Origin: Alcaligenaceae bacterium
GTDB taxonomy: Bacteria > Pseudomonadota > Gammaproteobacteria > Burkholderiales > Burkholderiaceae_B
Direction of reading: 5' to 3'
DNA: 8,640 nt
NCBI GenBank assembly: GCA_947380655.1
Contig: CANCRX010000119.1
Coordinates: forward strand, 1 to 8,640
Position 1 is the stretch's first letter. Every line of letters starts with the position of its first letter. The notes under the pieces were generated by a model. It was not told the DNA's origin and ran no database searches. It worked only from the letters and a program-made list of their open reading frames with translations. Below are positions 7,026 to 8,640 of the stretch, piece after piece. The position numbers and the translations under genes were made by a program.

Positions 7026-7866
7026 AAACCTGCGAGGTGGAATCGTTTAAGCCTGTTCGCCAAGATACGCGAGATTCAATCCAGGACATTAAGTTAAAAA
7101 ATACCGTACCAATCACAGCGAGCGCAATGATGGCTGCAAAGGATCTGGCAGTATTGAAGTTAAAGCTACCAGATAAAACCAGATACCCCAGGCCATTTGA
7201 CGCAGCTAACCATTCAGCAACGATAGCCCCCAGCACAGCCAGCGTTGTGGCTATGCGAAGCCCTGCAAAAATATAAGGTATGGCGTAAGGCAAGCGGAGC
7301 TTAAAGAGCATCTGTTGTTCGGTTGCAGCAACGGATTTGAAAACATCAGCTAGGCCGCGATCGACCTCTTTAAAACCTGCCATCGTATTGATGACGATTG
7401 GAAAAAAAGCGATCGACATGACGACTGCAATTTTTGAGCCCATGCCTGCACCAATCCACACGAGGATCAAGGGCGCGATAGCAATTTTCGGTACACTTTG
7501 CAGACCGACAAAGATGGGCATGATCAAGCGCTCAAGCAGCGGAAACCTGATCATCAAGGCTGAAACAACCAGGGCAAAGACAACCGCTGTGACATAGCCA
7601 GTCAAGATCGCCCATATTGTCGCTAGAGAATGCATTTGTATCAGAGACCATTCTTCGACCATTAACTCGGCAATCTGAGTTGGCGCTGGCAGTAAAAAGG
7701 CGGGAATTTCAAAAATACGAACACAGGCTTCCCAAATAATCAACAGAGTAATCATGAGTAGCAGCGAGCTCCAGCGCTCCAGCAAGCGGTACAAGCCAGA
7801 GTATTTCTTGTTCGTAACGGACTGTTTTGCAGAAACAACTTGCTCTGTTCCGAGGTTGCCTGACAT
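7024..7866 (-). CDS. ABC transporter permease (SsuC/TauC/ThiX type, BPD_transp_1)
   Basis: 280-aa inner-membrane protein expected to dimerise and form the channel of the importer. About six hydrophobic helices are visible (roughly 34-52, 80-104, 112-137, 146-165, 200-221, 243-264). The cytoplasmic coupling (EAA) loop lies at about 173-205 (ADVFKSVAAT...LRLPYAIPYIFAGLRI) with the usual LP and G residues that dock on the ATPase. The N-terminal 30 residues are polar and charged, consistent with a cytoplasmic start. ATG at 7866 is preceded by a purine-rich GAGAG about 6 nt upstream. It is the first gene of the operon, 113 nt from the divergent deacetylase-fold gene. Family assignment is secure; substrate is not. 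Confidence 0.93.
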   Translation of the reverse strand: MSGNLGTEQVVSAKQSVTNKKYSGLYRLLERWSSLLLMITLLIIWEACVRIFEIPAFLLPAPTQIAELMVEEWSLIQMHSLATIWAILTGYVTAVVFALVVSALMIRFPLLERLIMPIFVGLQSVPKIAIAPLILVWIGAGMGSKIAVVMSIAFFPIVINTMAGFKEVDRGLADVFKSVAATEQQMLFKLRLPYAIPYIFAGLRIATTLAVLGAIVAEWLAASNGLGYLVLSGSFNFNTARSFAAIIALAVIGTVFFNLMSWIESRVSWRTGLNDSTSQV

Positions 7867-7919
7867 GCTGACTCTCTGATGGGGGGTGTTGGATATTTAA
7901 TATGCGCGTACTTCAAGCT

Positions 7920-7949
7920 AACATATCTGACAGTCGCCCTATACGTCAA
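7920..7949 (-). promoter_or_regulatory. Putative promoter of the transporter operon
   Basis: On the - strand TTGACG (7949-7944) is followed after 18 nt by TATGTT (7925-7920), five of six and four of six matches to the sigma-70 boxes. This predicts a start near 7913 and a leader of about 46 nt before the permease ATG. The -35 lies inside the palindrome at 7941-7954, so a bound regulator would block it. Prediction by eye only. Confidence 0.45.
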
Positions 7950-7954
7950 CGTAT
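7941..7954. promoter_or_regulatory. Palindromic operator candidate in the divergent spacer
   Basis: ATACGT-CA-ACGTAT is a perfect 6-bp inverted repeat with a 2-nt centre, located between the divergent permease and deacetylase-fold genes. It covers the -35 of the proposed operon promoter and lies 25 nt before the start codon of the + strand gene, so one regulator could control both directions. No regulator gene is present in the window. GntR- or LacI-type sites are often short palindromes of this kind, but the family cannot be assigned. Confidence 0.5.
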
Positions 7955-7979
7955 TTGCCCGGTTTTGTAAGGATTTCCT

Positions 7980-8640
7980 ATGCCACGCCACATTGTCTGT
8001 ATTACCTACGACTTTGATGCTCAATCGGGATTTATCTCGCGCGGGCTCACTTCTCCGACGCCTTTGTCCAGAGGCGAGTTTGGTCCCTTCGCCTCCTCGC
8101 GCATCTTGGATTTGCATCGCTCGCATGGCATACCTAGCACCTGGTTCATTCCTGGGTTCACGATAGAAACCTACCCCAAGGCCTGTGAAGCAGTCGTGCT
8201 TGGCGGTCATGAAGTTGCGCACCATAGCTGGGCACATATTGCACCCGCCAGCCAAAGTCGTGAGGAAGAAGAAGCCGATATGGTGCGGGCCAATGAAGCG
8301 ATTAAACGCCTGACTGGACGCTATGCCGTGGGCTATCGGTCGCCTGCCTGGGACCTGAGCGCGAACACAATTGATTTGTTAATTAAATACGGTTTCGAAT
8401 ACGACAGCAGCATGATGGGGGCTGATTACATGCCTTATCGCGCCAGGCAGGGGGATGTGGTTGAGCTGGGTCAACCTGTTAAATTTGGTCCGGAAACGAA
8501 CCTGATCGAAATGCCCATCAGCTGGACACTCGATGATCACCCGCATTTTGAGTACTGGCGTATGCCCAATACCGTTAATCCTGGTTTGCAGTCACCTCAA
8601 ACGGTCATGGCAGGATGGCTCGATGAGTTTCGATACTTTA
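7980..8640 (+). CDS. Polysaccharide-deacetylase-fold hydrolase (HpPgdA/PuuE-like), truncated at window edge
   Basis: The frame is open from ATG 7980 through the right edge (220 codons seen; relatives are around 300 aa). AAGGA at 7969-7973 is 6 nt upstream of the ATG. NodB-type metal site residues are visible: the DFD motif (Asp11, Asp13), HHSWAH with the HxxxH pair His82/His86, YRSPAWD (the RxP motif, about 117-123) and a later EMPISWTLDDHPHF segment that resembles H. pylori PgdA (HP0310). There is no signal peptide or membrane anchor, so it probably acts in the cytoplasm. This family uses a metal ion to remove acyl groups from N-acetyl sugars, but cytoplasmic relatives include allantoinase PuuE and cyclic imide hydrolases. 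Given the divergent transporter and C45 hydrolase genes, an amide or cyclic-amide hydrolase acting on the imported compound is more likely than a cell-wall deacetylase. Confidence 0.88.
   Translation, partial: MPRHIVCITYDFDAQSGFISRGLTSPTPLSRGEFGPFASSRILDLHRSHGIPSTWFIPGFTIETYPKACEAVVLGGHEVAHHSWAHIAPASQSREEEEADMVRANEAIKRLTGRYAVGYRSPAWDLSANTIDLLIKYGFEYDSSMMGADYMPYRARQGDVVELGQPVKFGPETNLIEMPISWTLDDHPHFEYWRMPNTVNPGLQSPQTVMAGWLDEFRYF

Noticed and set aside
7879..8166. 95-codon + strand ORF overlapping the deacetylase-fold gene start
   Set aside because: It is out of frame with the NodB-motif protein at 7980, which has a good RBS and continues to the window edge.
7752..8255. 167-codon - strand ORF crossing the divergent spacer
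   Set aside because: It overlaps the start of the permease and is antisense to the deacetylase-fold gene, both of which have clear family motifs; no recognisable domain of its own.

Overview
The window looks like the chromosome of a Gram-negative proteobacterium. The signs are a Sec signal peptide followed by a periplasmic-type binding protein, a membrane-anchored PAS-GGDEF protein, an OafA-type O-acyltransferase with an SGNH tail, and a tRNA-Thr(CGU) that closely resembles the proteobacterial form. Base composition is moderate by eye. A betaproteobacterium (Burkholderiales-like) is my best guess from the gene style, but nothing here proves it. No phage, transposon, integrase, CRISPR or rRNA is visible.

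Left part (1-2748). The 3' end of an acyltransferase-3/SGNH gene on the + strand, probably for O-acetylation of a surface glycan, converges with a diguanylate cyclase gene on the - strand. The cyclase has two membrane segments, a coiled coil, a PAS-like domain and an intact GGDEF domain with an I-site. Only 17 nt separate the two stops. Upstream of the cyclase is a 274-nt non-coding stretch. It holds a 7-bp inverted repeat and, at its far end, the trailer and rho-independent terminator of a tRNA-Thr gene (2749-2824, - strand).

Right part (2844-7866, - strand). Five tightly packed genes form an apparent operon, in transcription order: ABC permease, NMT1/SsuA-type solute-binding protein, ABC ATPase, C45-family (penicillin acyltransferase-like) Ntn hydrolase, and Gfo/Idh/MocA-family oxidoreductase. 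Gaps are 10, 23, -4 and 20 nt. The tRNA-Thr lies only 19 nt after the last stop with no terminator between, so operon transcripts may run into the tRNA and stop at its terminator. The tRNA also appears to have its own promoter, whose TATAAT lies just past the oxidoreductase stop and whose -35 lies within that gene.

Divergent gene. From 7980 to the window edge, on the + strand, runs a cytoplasmic polysaccharide-deacetylase-fold (HpPgdA/PuuE-like) hydrolase, incomplete at the right. The 113-nt divergent spacer contains a perfect 6-2-6 palindrome that overlaps the -35 of a plausible operon promoter, as expected for an operator.

Inferred function: the transporter imports a small organic compound. 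The C45 hydrolase and the deacetylase-fold enzyme both belong to families that cut amide, N-acyl or cyclic amide bonds, and the NAD(P)-dependent oxidoreductase would then act on a product. Together they look like an uptake and breakdown module for an amide-bearing compound whose identity cannot be read from the sequence.
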